56,745 nucleotides of DNA, from the NCBI RefSeq assembly GCF_001039355.2, contig NW_019775599.1:18374-75118 (forward strand), read 5' to 3'. Under the pieces are notes generated by a model. That model searched no databases, had not been told where the DNA came from, and saw nothing but the letters and a program-made list of their open reading frames with translations. Of the stretch, positions 1 to 11,565 are shown piece by piece (position 1 is the stretch's first letter; each line of letters starts with the position of its first letter). Made by a program: the position numbers and the translations under genes. Source of the DNA: Lingula anatina. Lineage: Eukaryota > Brachiopoda > Lingulata > Lingulida > Lingulidae.

Positions 1-14
1 CCAGGCGCTAAGGG

Positions 15-231
15 CCCCTTTACACTGGACGGCGTCCTTTCTGCGTCCAGCTGTACGTCCCCATTTGAGCGTTAAAAAATATATAATACTTTACGTGCCG
101 ACAATGGCCGATCATTTAGCATTCATTCTTATACAAAATCAATGCTCGTGCCTCCTTATCAAGACCACAGCGATGCCAAATTTCATGGTCGCAGAAAGGA
201 CGCAGAAAGGACGTCGTCCAGTGTAAAGGGG
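15..231. mobile_element. MITE-like element with 34-bp terminal inverted repeats
   Basis: The 34 bases at 15-48 are the reverse complement of 198-231 with a single mismatch; both ends start CCCCTTTACACTGGACG. About 150 bp of non-coding sequence lies between. This is the layout of a small non-autonomous DNA transposon. I could not settle the target-site duplication, so the superfamily is open. Confidence 0.7.
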
Positions 232-643
232 GTATAACTCATCCCTACTTTACCCTCAACCCGGACCAAAGAGAGGTATTCATTTTCACTATGTATTCAC
301 AGATATTTCTCTCGCTGAATGCAATCACGCTAGGAAATTAAGACGTGCCCTCCTGGTATTGAGTAGAATGCAGAAAAATTGTTTACTTACAGTGCTAAAG
401 TTGGAGTGCTAGAGACGGAAAACTCGGACAAGCAGTCTCATAAATGTTGCTAAAAACGTGATTAGAATCCTTCATTGTGACATTTTAGGCCCATCTTTCG
501 CTGAAAGCTTAGGTCTTAACTTCTGTCCTTCGAGATAAATAACATATAACAGTTTCAACAATTTCCAGTTGGTTGATATTCAACTACGTTTTTGAAGCGA
601 CTTTTATTTACAACTTTTTTTTAAAAAGATAAAATGTAACCAG

Positions 644-715
644 AGGGGGCACCCGGATTTGAACCGGGGACCTCTCGATCTGCAGTCGAATGCTCTGCCA
701 CTGAGCTATACCCCC
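644..715 (-). tRNA. tRNA-Cys (GCA)
   Basis: A 72-nt cloverleaf on the minus strand. The acceptor stem pairs GGGGGTA (715-709) with TGCCCCC (651-645), with T as discriminator at 644. The D arm (GCTCAGTGGCAGAGC), anticodon GCA (683-681 on the minus strand) and T arm with GGTTCAAATCC are all present. It closely resembles metazoan cytosolic tRNA-Cys as I remember it. No intron is seen and 3' CCA is not encoded, as expected in a eukaryote. The internal A and B boxes for RNA polymerase III are intact, so it is probably functional. Confidence 0.97.
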
Positions 716-2891
716 ATCACAACAATCGCAATGGAATATATTAACCATATTTTTGAAAGTATAACACGATTCTTGCAGAGATAAGAGATTTGACCTGGTT
801 ACGTTAAGTCGCAATCTCCTCGTCTCAACTGAAGCATTTTGTGCTCATCAACGAAACGAGGAGAAATGCAACCTGCGCATTTATCCACGGTTATCTATTT
901 TTCATTTTATTATGTATAGCCTAACATTAAACCCCAGTTTCTGTTGACATAGTAGGCAATGATTAAAATGCAAGTACAAGAATAAAAAGAGAAATGGGTA
1001 AGTGGGATTAAATGTTATGTACACACACTGGACAATAGAAGTGTCACCCCCTGAATCAGAGTAATCAAAGAAACCTGAAGAGGCGGGATATAAGCACTAT
1101 GCTTTCCACTATACTTCCTCAAAACGACACTAAAAAGCAGTTTAAATCAAATCAACCAGACGGTAATTTTAAAGTTCAACTTACTAAACACTGAAAGGCT
1201 TTGCCACCAGGCTCAGTTTATTTCAAAAAGCGACCTTTTTGCGCAAGCGCAGACGTTTGACACCCGTGTGTATATCTTTTCAAACAGCAATGGAATAATA
1301 TCTACGCGGTGAGGAGTTTCTAAAAATATGAATATGTGCAAATAAAATGGCTTAGAGTACAAGCAACTTGCAAAATAGCGAAATTAGTTTAAAAAACCCA
1401 AAACAAAATCATAGAGTAAATAAATACGAGCCATTTGGCATGTAATAGGCCTACGTATTGTTTGAACAGATATATGAATGTTTTAATTAAGAGTTTAATA
1501 CTTATATGCAATATCGAACAAAAATAATAAGACATTTTAATTAGCCATTAATACATTAATTAATTAATCATCACCAAAATCTAATCATTTCTTCCTTCGC
1601 CCATTTGTGACCTACGCTGAAAATTTAATTCATAGTAGAGTTCACCGGTGAATGATTAACTCTAAATTTGAAAGTAGTCGTTTATATCACCCAATTGTAT
1701 GTGAACTAAAAGGATAAAATGAAGACAGCTACAGAAATGAATTAATAACAATAATGAAGGTAACAATAATAATAATACGAAAACTTCAATTACGTAACCA
1801 ATTCGGGTAAATACACAATGAACCTCCAGGAATGAATTTAGATATATTATGATAATAAAATTAAATGTAATATTATACAACACTTACACAACTTAATAAT
1901 AACACTTACATAAAATTTGACCTCTGAACATTCATACTGGTGACTGTAACTATTTTCCAACAATAAAAACAACTAAACTAAAAACAGCATTGGTATTTTC
2001 AGGGCTGCCTCTCCCGCCTCTCAAACTGACTTTTTTCTCATGATTATTTAAATATCTTAATACAGTATCTTCTGGATTGGGGGACCCACCGATCACGTCT
2101 GTGCGTGGGGTCTAAAAGTTATGTAACGTCCGTGCGTGGAGTTGAAAAGTTCCGCAACGTTTGCGCAGTGTTGGTGTTCCACATACAGTACAAAGATAGT
2201 GTGGCATCATTCTTGTTTGCAGAGTTTTCCCTCAGTTATCTATTTCTGAGGATGTTTTCAACGAGGTTCTGATCTTGGGATTGAGCTGGCCATTAGGGAG
2301 AGGGAGGGGGGGAACTGGTTCGCACATAACCATTCTACTGTTGCGATGGCTGTCCGTGGAGAAGCATTATCATGCTGAAAAAGGTGATCTGGGTCCCCAA
2401 AGATTGCTCGACTGAATTCTTAAGTTTCCTTATCAGTACTTGGATGTAATGGTCTGTGATTCCGCTGACTACTGCCAGCTCGCCTAAACTGTAGCTTTTT
2501 AAAAAACTTTAGCTAGTTTTTTTCATTGGCTGTACAAAATTCTTTTTAGAAACTGAATAAAGAACATTGGCTTATGACATGATTGTAACATGATCTGTGT
2601 CACTTAACGCATTGCGTTAGAGGTGACACTTTTTTCCTAGGGAGTATAACACAGAGGGCGCCACTAACAAAGAGGAAGGGGCAATAAGGGGGAGGAAAAT
2701 GGGAAGCAAATCCCTTGCCGATAAATGTTATCGGCAACAATTTGATCAAAACTGAAATCTCCTCACCCTTATGGTATAGGAGAAGACAGCAGAATTTACT
2801 ATGTAAAAAGAATTTTAAATCACCTCTCCGCCCCCAAGGACAGTCCAACCGCCTGAACAGAAATCTAATCGGTTTATACTGAGTTTATCAG
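716..2891. other. Spacer without a recognised gene
   Basis: AT-rich sequence with only short, low-complexity open frames on both strands. I see no splice-supported exon, no inverted-repeat element and no RNA gene here. It may hold the 3' UTR of the minus-strand gene ending at 2892. Confidence 0.5.
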
Positions 2892-4913
2892 CTATCTACA
2901 AAAAAGAAAAAAAATCGAAACTAAAATCTCTACAAACGCACAAACGCACAAACTCACAATCAAGCAGAGCAATTGATTTGTGATTCCTTTTTCACAAGTA
3001 ACAAACTCACGAACACTCAAGTCAGCAGAACGCTGGACTGACGAATTAATTTCTGCAAGTAATACAGGAGGACGATCACAGTGCACAGAGGTTGAGGGTA
3101 CTGGAGGAGACGGTTCTGGTGTACTGTACACTGCGCCTGTCCAGTTCGCATCATAAGCCGTCGCTATACGGTAATGGTAGACCTGCTGACTCTTTTTCTC
3201 TGATGAATCCACCAATTTGAGACGTGTCGCTCCACGTAGGGACTGTTTTGTGTTAAGATTAAACACCGTCGCCCACGCTCCCTTCTCAGTGTCATCCAGT
3301 CTCTCTAGCTTTATGTACACCTTGGCTGCGTACGGAAGATTATACGACACCGCAACTTTCCTAGTACCTTCTTTCGGAAGTACGCTAGTTATAGAAGCAC
3401 AAGGGGGTGGAAGAGTCAACCATCTTGGTGTACTATATGCAGCAAACTCCCATTTTTTGGTGCGACTTACACGCAGGCGATAATAATAGCCCCATTTATT
3501 TTTTAACTCTGAGTCGATGAGCACTGTCTCTCTGCTTCTCTCTTCCTGCCCGTCACAGACTGCGAATTGGGGGGAATGTTGGGCGACGTCTTCCCACTGC
3601 GCACCATCACCCAGGCATTCTGAACGCTGCAACGCGATATAGACATCACCCTGGTATTTCGCCATAATGTAGGCCGTCGGCGAAGGTTCGTCATGATGAT
3701 AATCCACCCGTTCGATGCTTAAGTTTTGTGGTCTAAGGTCTGATGAAGGTATGGCATCGCTGAATCCTGCGGAATCTGTGTCCACTTCGATCTTCCTAGA
3801 TACTACGAGACGATAGTGACAACGTGGATTATTTTTTTCCAAAGCATCAACTAAATACCATTTCTTATTCTTGCCTATTTTTCCAGTGTCTTGGACAACC
3901 TGCCACGAAGTCAGGCTGCCATCGTCACACCTCTGTAGTTGCACTCGCACACTTCTATTCCTGAATAGCTCTTCAAACTGGAATGACACTTTAACGTTGC
4001 TGGTCCCAGGGATGGCCTCTACTTTAACGATTTCAGGGGTAATGGTTCCTGAGAAGATAAACGGATAAATAGATTGGGGAGACCGGAGCTAGTTGGCCCA
4101 GTTAGACTCTTTTGGCCTTGTAGAGCCAACTAGGAATGGGTTAGAGTAACAAAACCGGTTTCAAAGTAAGCCCCATGAACTAAGCTACGTATACAACGTC
4201 ATTATTTTTCAAACATAATGCCAGATGGCTCACAATTTGACAAAAAACACAGTTAACGTCAAGGGGGCCAACTTGCCCCGCCACGGGGCAAGTTGGCCCC
4301 AGGGTCGGGGCAAGTTGGCCCCCCTATACGAAAATGAAGTATATACCTCATGTAAACGCCTTGAAATACATTTTTATACATTTTTAATTTATTGAATTGA
4401 TTTTTGATAGTCTTTGGAGAATAAATAGTTCAAATGAGGCAGAAGTTTCCGTACGTTACGTTGTGTGTGTGTGTGTGTGGGGGGGGGGGGGGTATGTGGT
4501 GCAAGAACCAAAATATCTATCAATAAATTTTATTTTGTTTTATTTAAGAATAAATTAATAATGGTATAAGGCAGGTTTTTAACGAATGAAAACGAATAAT
4601 AAATTTTCGTTTTAAAAGAAAATAACAAATTCAGTTTTAAACCACTGAGTTTATTTCAACAATGGTCTCTAGCTGGGGGAGGGGTGGAAAATCGCCTTGG
4701 GGCCACATATAACACTATAAATACAAAGGGAATCCCCTTACAATGAATTAAGGCAAAATAAATGTTTTTCTAAGGAGAGTCCAATGGATTTGCTTTTTAA
4801 TGCATACAATCAACAAAACATTTCTAATATAAATTTTAGAAAAGAAACCAGAGAGCAAATTAAATAAAATCAATGTGGTGTTCTTGATGTTTGCAGGTAT
4901 GTTCTTTGCAGGT

Positions 4914-4952
<39 letters not shown>

Positions 4953-5333
4953 GGGGGGGGGGCAGAGACGGAGGTGAGAAGTAGACTAGCTACATCTAAA
5001 TATCTAAATGTGACTATCCTGACATTGACTTGTGACTTTGTCCCCTGCATCCTGCACACAAACGACGTTTGTCCTTAAACGCATCTGCAGAGACAATTTT
5101 CATACTACAAATATGCGCATACATCTACTTCTATCCCCCTTCCCCCAATCCCATGTACTGTTCTTGAAATTGTCATACACTTATATAGCCCGAAATAACA
5201 ATGTTATGTAAGTCTTAATCCGTACCTCGCCTGCATTTCCATTCTCTGGACACTAATTTTACAATCTCCGGAGCTGCTGTAATGACAAATCTACATATCA
5301 CGGCGGCAATTTCCATTTTTTTTCTTCCGAGGC
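2892..5333 (-). CDS. Membrane protein with fibronectin-III-like repeats (3' end of gene)
   Basis: The main exon runs 4048-2892 and a smaller exon 5333-5226; a good acceptor (cttctcag) and donor (GAG|GTACGG) join them in phase 1, the usual phase for FN3 modules. The small exon is itself phase 1-1 (108 nt), so more exons probably lie upstream, although an in-frame ATG at 5316 could also start the protein (415 aa). The large exon holds three related ~95-residue units sharing V-x-LxR, a W, then YhYRhxxS/A and a terminal AxYSTP (units two and three), which suggests beta-sandwich repeats of FN3 type. A hydrophobic segment of about 25 residues (starting LLCLIVSL) ends in FLFCR and a stop, so there is almost no cytoplasmic tail. 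Ligand and family are unknown; a receptor-like or adhesion role is inference. Confidence 0.65.
4264..4322. repeat. Three copies of a 17-nt motif, two forming a perfect hairpin
   Basis: The motif CGGGGCAAGTTGGCCCC occurs at 4284-4300 and 4306-4322, and its exact reverse complement at 4264-4280. The first pair is separated by only 3 nt, giving a 17-bp perfect stem. Looser pieces (AGTTGGCCC, GAGCCAACT) appear near 4090-4130. It lies in the intron of the FN3-like gene. No known element is assigned. Confidence 0.85.
4461..4492. repeat. (TG)n followed by poly-G
   Basis: About 9 TG units run directly into about 13 G. A second tract of the same composite form lies at 4916-4962 in the same intron. 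Confidence 0.95.
4916..4962. repeat. (TG)n followed by poly-G, second copy
   Basis: About 15 TG units with one CG interruption, then T and a run of about 10 G. On the sense strand of the host gene this reads poly-C then (CA)n. Confidence 0.95.
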
Positions 5334-5562
5334 CTAAAAGAGAAAAGATTTAATAGTAAAATGACACTTCCCTAGACATCCATACTCTTCCAATTGTAGA
5401 TCAGGCACACACTTGGGACTTTCCCTGACTCATTACCACAAAAAAGAACTGAAAAAGATGTTTTGATTTGACTTTTATAACTTATACTAGTTCTGCTAAC
5501 TAAAATTATTTTGAAATTACTTTTTTCCACACAGAATTTATTCAACACCACACATTTGCTGC

Positions 5563-5646
5563 CTTGGGTTTCTTGCTAAATTGCTTTCAGCTAAAGCGGC
5601 TTAGATGTCTGGCATGCCTACTGAAGCTGCTAAACGCTAATTTAAG
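5563..5646 (-). mobile_element. Half copy of MITE family A
   Basis: The segment with CTTGCTAAATTGCTTTCAGC and CTGAAGCTGC matches, in reverse orientation, the 3' half of the element at 30292-30436 and more weakly the one at 39346-39542. The other half is missing, so this is a truncated copy. Confidence 0.7.
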
Positions 5647-5654
5647 GCCGGTGA

Positions 5655-6340
5655 TAGGGTTAAATACGCTTAGAATCATGTTTTTGAGTTTTTTGTGTGT
5701 TTATATTAATCAAAAAAGTATCTAACGTTGGATGTTATAATTTTTATGAATTTGCATCGCAAAATGCGTCTTTTGATGACTTTTTCAACCGGCACGCGCC
5801 CCAGTCAGGCTGACAACTAAGCCACGCCTCTGTTACTAAGGACCGTTGCCATGAGGGGGTCGGAGCACAGTTAATGAGTTATAAGCCGATTACGTGTGCG
5901 GTAATAGGTCATAAATCTTACATCAGCTTTGCAGAGAAGAAGTCTAGCTAGTACACTATGGGGAAGAGAAAAGTTCGTGTTAAGGGACGGATGTACCCAA
6001 ATATAGCTAAAAATCGTCATTTTTGGTTTTTTATGTCTAATTATTGGTTAAATGTGTATTTAACGTTTAACAGAATAAAATTTTTACACTTTGAACAAAA
6101 AATATGTTTTTTCTGAGGATTCTGATGCTGCACACATCGGCACCGGTGGCCTGGTCTATGCCCCGCCTTCGTTGTCAAGGGCCGTTGGCATGGTTAAACT
6201 CGGTGGGCGGACCTCAGCAGCATCAGCCCGACTCGAGAAACAATAGAACAGGGATGCGGCATACCCCCTTTGTCATAAACAGCGATCGGCAAAGCAGTGC
6301 CTATTGTTCCGCTTAAGCTGTTTTGATAGTCGCTCTTGAT
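5655..6340. repeat. Diverged ~340-bp tandem repeat
   Basis: Blocks at about 5659-5735 and 5999-6075 align (…TTTTTGNNTTTTTTNTGT…TAACGTT), and blocks at 5818-5852 and 6159-6191 align (GCCNCGCCTNNGTT and CCGTTG-CATG), with a constant offset of about 340 bp. The copies are strongly diverged. The first holds a short frame starting MGKRKVRVKGR at 5958, which I do not recognise. Confidence 0.5.
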
Positions 6341-7922
6341 TGTGATCAGCGCTAAGATGAATCTTTTCCGACACATTGGATTTGCTCGAAATACGCGTTC
6401 TCCTTGAATTGCCTGTTGTTACACGCGCTCTTTCGATTTTCTTGTTAACTTTTTGAGATACGCAAAAAAAAAAATGAAAATTCCGTTGCTTGCTACCCGT
6501 GACAGCAACCGTATGCACTGTGTGTACAAATTTTTTTGCCAAAAATGATATTATTTTGTATAAATTTAGTGTATTTTTCACGGAATATAAAAGAAAATCC
6601 TCTGCTTATTAAAGTCACCTGTATGTACAAATCCCCCCCCCCCACCCCCCCCCGGCTTGCAAACTGAGGTATACAATGTCTGTAACCTTAACAAGTTTTA
6701 TCTTAATCGTCCATCTAACTGGAACTTCCTTTACCTCTTAATTGGAGGGTTCAGTGGCCCTCAACTCTTATATACCTTCTTTCTTCAGAATATCGAACGC
6801 ATTCTTGCTGGCGATATTTATCTCAGGTAAAAATCTGCCTGAGTGTTATTTTCAAAGAGCAGCTCCCGCAACCCTAGGGGCACTAGATAAAATCTGGACG
6901 CCAGGTTTAAGAAGGAGCTAGAGAAACAAAGGAAGAATTTTTCCTGCAAAGCTTCAAAGAGTTGTGACACGGACTTGACCCAGCTAACCCCTCCAAACTA
7001 ACAGGGTGACATGGGGAATTTTTACAAACAAATAATTAAACTTAGATGTATCAGAGCTCTGTCGTGTCGTACAATTGGTTGTTTTTGGGAGCCATGCATC
7101 CACATGTAAGGTGAATGAAATCGTATGTTAGTTCAACTCAGAGGCGGATACAGGATTATTCGAAGGGGGGTTCCACGTATGTGAAGCTAGCCTCCTTTTA
7201 AATAAATACACCGTTCTGGGTAATAAGAATATTGAAACTTTTTTAATTGCGAGAATATTTCTGACTAAATGATGTTTTTATTATTAATGGAAATTAAGCT
7301 GCGATGTGTGGTACATATGCTGTGATTACGCTGTCCTTCATCTCTTGCATTAGTCTACATTTTGCTGGGGATTCCGTGTTTTCGAACCATTTTTCGCTTG
7401 GCGAATGTGGACAAGACCGCCTGCGATGCTGCTATTGTGTGCACATCCTAGAGCGCATCCCTAACCCTTTCCCCGACGGCAATTGACGTGGCCACTGATT
7501 GCTTGAGTCATTAGGGCTTACATGATTGCCTGTCAATCATTCTGGGAGTGCTAGCGGTAACCCCTTGAAGTTACTAACAGGAGGTGAGATTGATACAAAA
7601 AGAAGATTTTCTGACATCCAAATGCATGCAAACAAGCTAATTTCAACCGGCAATAGAGTACCCATCTTCGCGATCGTCAGAACGAGAACAGGTAAAGCTG
7701 TCAACAATTTAATTTGCTAATTTGGACAACTAACATCCCTGAAAGGGTTTTTGCTCGTTTTCTTTGCTTTCAATATTGACGAGATAGCGTTATCTTAGCA
7801 AGCTATAACTGTCTACCTGTACACCTGAGGGAAACCAAATTCACCATGCTAATTATGAAAAGTATGCACTAAAAGTGCTTTTTAAGAAATTTTGATTGAT
7901 CCTCTCTTTTCTAATTTATAGA
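6341..7922. other. Spacer without a recognised gene
   Basis: Contains a C-rich homopolymer run (6633-6653) and short frames without splice support. Upstream exons of the minus-strand FN3-like gene could be hidden here, but I found none I can defend. Confidence 0.4.
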
Positions 7923-8620
7923 CTTTGAAAGTGAAAATTCCCTAATATTTTGATGTAATTTCACGTTTTTATAGATAAAATCAACATTAAGTGTCTGAAG
8001 AAAAATCCCTGACTCCATGCTGTAGTACTTTGTTCAAGTGTTATAATGCCATCAAAAGCAAGTTTATAGCTGTCCAGGTGCCTGAGAATATCAGGTGTAT
8101 AAAAATGGTGTTTTTGTCCCCAAAATCCCAATATTACGTCACACGATGAAGTTGAAGCTGTGTTCCAAGCATAATTAGATATTTTGAAGATACATTAAAT
8201 GAATGTGACAGGAATAAAAAAGTCAAGACCTTTATTTTAAGAGAAAATCTCAAACCTACATTCCCACCNATTTGCTTTGAAAGTGAAAATTCCCTAATAT
8301 TTTGATGTAATTTCACGTTTTTATAGATAAAATCAACAATAAGTGTCTGAAGAAAAATCCCTGACTCCATGCTGTAGTACTTTGTTCAAGTGTCATAATG
8401 ACATCAAAAGCAAGTTTATAGCTGTCCAGGTGCCTGAGAAAATCAGGTGTATAAAAATGGTGTTTTTGTCCCCAAAATCCCAATATTACGTCACACGATG
8501 AAGTTAAAGCTGTGTTCCAAGCATAATTAGATATTTTGAAGATCCGTTAAATGAATGTGACAGGAATAAAAAAGCCAAGACCTTTATTTTAAGAGAAAAT
8601 CTCAAACCTACATTCCCTCC
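7923..8620. repeat. Nearly identical 346-bp tandem pair flanking an N
   Basis: Bases 7923-8268 and 8275-8620 align at period 352 with about nine differences. The only ambiguous base of the window (N at 8269) sits in the six bases between them. Both copies are non-coding. The arrangement fits two haplotypes laid end to end in an assembly join, or a recent true duplication. Confidence 0.9.
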
Positions 8621-8961
8621 TTAAGCGGTGACTCAACAGCAAAAGATGATTCATCTCAATGCAGTATGACGTTATAGCTATACGGAATCAGGTATGGAGA
8701 ATTACACGACTTAAGGACTACAGACACACATAAAAGATATTATTTAAAGTTACATGTACCATTAAAGAGATTATGTATAATTACTTGTCTCTCACATCAC
8801 GGGACAATGTTCCAGAAAGGTAAAACAGATCAATGGTGACTCCAGAACCCTGTATGATAATGCCCTTGTGTGATTCACGGTACGAAGAATATTCCTGTTG
8901 GTTTTTTCCTAAATTAATAATACTTCATTTTTATTTTTGTTGGGGTTGGGGGGGATGCATT

Positions 8962-9230
8962 TCACTTTTTGTCCGAGTTTATTAGGGTCTTAAACACCAG
9001 GCCCAGCCAAAACTGCCGCTGCCGACATCTTAAATCTTTCTCCACTTTATTCCCATTGGTCTCCCACTCCAGATATGACCTGTCTTTCACGCTGTACGGA
9101 GGCCACATGCCTGTCTTGGTAGGGGTTCTGAAGGGAAAGACTGCTAATTTAGTCCTGTACACAGTTGGTGGTTTGTTCAGTTATGCTTTATTTCCAACAA
9201 CTAACATAGATGGCACCCATTTATCACTCC

Positions 9231-9274
<44 letters not shown>

Positions 9275-11087
9275 ATGTATTAGTGCGTGTGTACGCGCGC
9301 TCAAAGAATGGTTAAATGTTTACCTTTAAACAATATGAAGAACCAAACCCCTGTAGTGTCCATAAAGGGCGCAGTGTGGGAGTAACAAACAATTTACCAC
9401 CATGTAAATATGAAGCCGAACATTAACGAGGAAGTACAATGTACCTGTTGGTTCAGGAGAATTAATCTTCGCAAGAAAAAAAAAATGATCAGAAAAACTT
9501 CAAGACGGAAAAAAACAATACGTACCCTTCCCGTGCAAAAGTTGTCCATGCATCCATTATTTGTTTGCTTAGTGTCTTTTCAGCTTCACTCGGCTTAATG
9601 TCCCCAAACAACGCTGTATCCATGACATCGCCAAAAACAAAGTACAACTCGTCCATGTGAGTCGCTCCCGAAAAAATTGGCCAATGGGAAAATGACGGTC
9701 TGTGGTTGAAATAATAGAAATACGTGTTCGTAACTCCTGAGGCGACGTCGGTGTAGTTGCTATGGCTACTAAGTGAAAAGTAATCGTTTAGTATATCGAT
9801 ATACGCGCGACGTAAATTCGCTGAGGTGTGTTGTAATCCACCTAAATATTCAAATAAAATTACTTCATGAATGTGGTTTACGTTGACAGGAAACTGTGTT
9901 TTGACATACTCCTCTATGGTCGGGAGATCTACCATCCTATTAAGTTGGCCAATGAGGCCAAGAAAAAGGGTACTCTCATCTTTAACGATTCCGAGCATGA
10001 TCGGCAAACCACTCAAATGTTCCGGATTAAAGTCTTCTTTTTTCAGAAAGTACCCGTCCACGCGCGGTGTCACTATGGGGCCAAAATGTTGTTCTTTGTA
10101 CTCGTGATACGCACGTTGAAGCTCAGCGACAGATTTACGTTTCATGCACTCGAGAAGACGGCGTTTGCTATCAGCACATAACATCCGGGCAATCTCTATA
10201 CTATGGTGTACCACCGAATCCGAGGACAATGGGAGATTTGGCGCGGCATTCAAATCCAGCTGATAAAGCCCGCTTTGCAAAATAGCCCTATTAAATAATC
10301 CCCTGGACAGTGAACTTAGAGCTAGAAGAGATATCGACGCTCCACCCGCTGAATTTCCAAAGAGCGTCACCGAAGAGGGATCACCTCCAAAAGTTTCGAT
10401 ATTTTCTCTGACCCACTCCAGTGCCGCCACCTGGTCAAGAAGAGCCATGTTTCCCGGACTCTCAGCGACGCCTGTCGTGAAAAATCCGAACAGCCCAAGA
10501 CGATAGTTTAAAGTTACAACGATTACGTTACCATGAGAAGCTAACATGGAACCGTCAAAATTCATCCCTGTACCCCATTCATACGCACCGCCATGGACGT
10601 AAACCATGACCGGAAGGGATTGGGTTATTTCTGTCACGTGACCTGGAATAAAAATATTGAGGCTAAGACAGTCTTCACTTGTTCTGTTGTGTGGAAAGCG
10701 CTGCTTAATGTACTCTTTCGTGTAGACCACATCAAACATGGGGCTCAAGTCCTGCACGCACATTGGTCCGAATTCCGTTGCATCCAGTACACCGGCCCAG
10801 CAATCTACTTTCTGAGGAGGTTCAAATCGTAGCGTCTCTAGTGGGGGATTTGCAAACGGAACACCCAAGAACTGAGTGACGTCACTGCCATCGTTTGTTG
10901 TAACTGTCTGTCCCCGTAGTTGACCTAGCTTTGTGTTTATCACAACTTCTACTGTGTTAATAGTGCTATGACTGATGGCACAGGTCACTGATAACAGTAA
11001 AGGCATCAGGAAAACGTGCAAATAGCTAAGGAAAACCATTCTACCACTAATGTTCGATCGACTCCGGTATGGTGAAGCTGGTGTCAT
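8962..11087 (-). CDS. Secreted type-B carboxylesterase / cholinesterase-like enzyme
   Basis: Two coding exons, 11087-9526 and 9127-8962, joined in phase 2 (donor GG|GTACGT, acceptor cttcag|A), giving 575 aa. An alpha/beta-hydrolase that would cleave carboxylic esters outside the cell. The chain has an N-terminal hydrophobic signal (best from Met17, MVFLSYLHVF), EDCLSLN near residue 138, the oxyanion-hole HGGA at 165-168, nucleophile Ser246 in GNSAGG, acid Glu371 in KDES and base His477 in GATHMDELYFVFG. The short second exon supplies the family's MWPPY and LR...FW C-terminal pattern. The residue before the nucleophile is Asn instead of the usual Glu. A possible 5' UTR intron is suggested by an acceptor at about 11106. 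AATAAA lies at 8935-8930 on the minus strand. Substrate is not predictable; the intact triad argues against a neuroligin-type adhesion role. Confidence 0.93.
9233..9272. repeat. (TG)n microsatellite
   Basis: About 20 TG units inside the single coding intron of the carboxylesterase gene. Confidence 0.95.
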
Positions 11088-11251
11088 GGAATGTGGCTGC
11101 CTGTCCTAGAAAAGAGACACCTGTGCATTTTTGTGACGTAACAGACGGTCCTAATAAGACTTCAAATCACTTTCTGCCATACCTCGGTAGCTACCTCATG
11201 GAGAGAGGCTAGAACATGCTTTTTATGATGCGAACTTCACAACGCATGGTT

Positions 11252-11551
11252 ATAAAGTGTTTATGCGAGCTATCTGTCCTCCGTTCGAGGCTCGTGTGTC
11301 CTCTCCTCGCACCGAGTGTCCTTATTTAGCTCTGCTCTACGTCGCCAGATCCGCTCTCCGTATTCACAGGTCGAAGCTCCTTGTGTAACTGTGTGGGTAT
11401 ATACAGTAGTCGTAGAAAGGTGTGTAGGTGAGTCCGCACCCTCTCGCGTCGTGGCTCGAACTGCTCTCAGTCTAATAATTTACTGCACTCCCGCCAGGTG
11501 GTGTAGGCTCATCTCCGTAGTTCGGGAAGTGCTTCCGGCACAATCACAACA
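11252..11551 (-). repeat. 3' LTR of the retroelement (about 300 bp)
   Basis: The downstream end is fixed by identity to the upstream copy. The start is placed at the TG just after the purine tract, 11551 (or 11548). A TATATA box lies at 11404-11399 on the minus strand, so transcription would start near 11375, just upstream of the segment shared with the 5' copy. The end (…CTTTAT) is not the usual CA. Confidence 0.75.
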
Positions 11552-11565
11552 CTCCTCCCCTCTTT
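11552..11565 (-). other. Polypurine tract
   Basis: AAAGAGGGGAGGAG on the minus strand directly before the 3' LTR, the expected site for plus-strand DNA priming in LTR elements. Confidence 0.7.

Noticed and set aside
8134-8370. 78-codon open frame across the N
   Set aside because: It spans the junction of the duplicated non-coding segment and includes an unknown residue.
9867-10832. Several open frames on the plus strand
   Set aside because: They are antisense shadows of the carboxylesterase coding exon.
11266-11357. Short frame shared by both LTR copies
   Set aside because: The identity is explained by the LTR repeat; no codon signal is evident.
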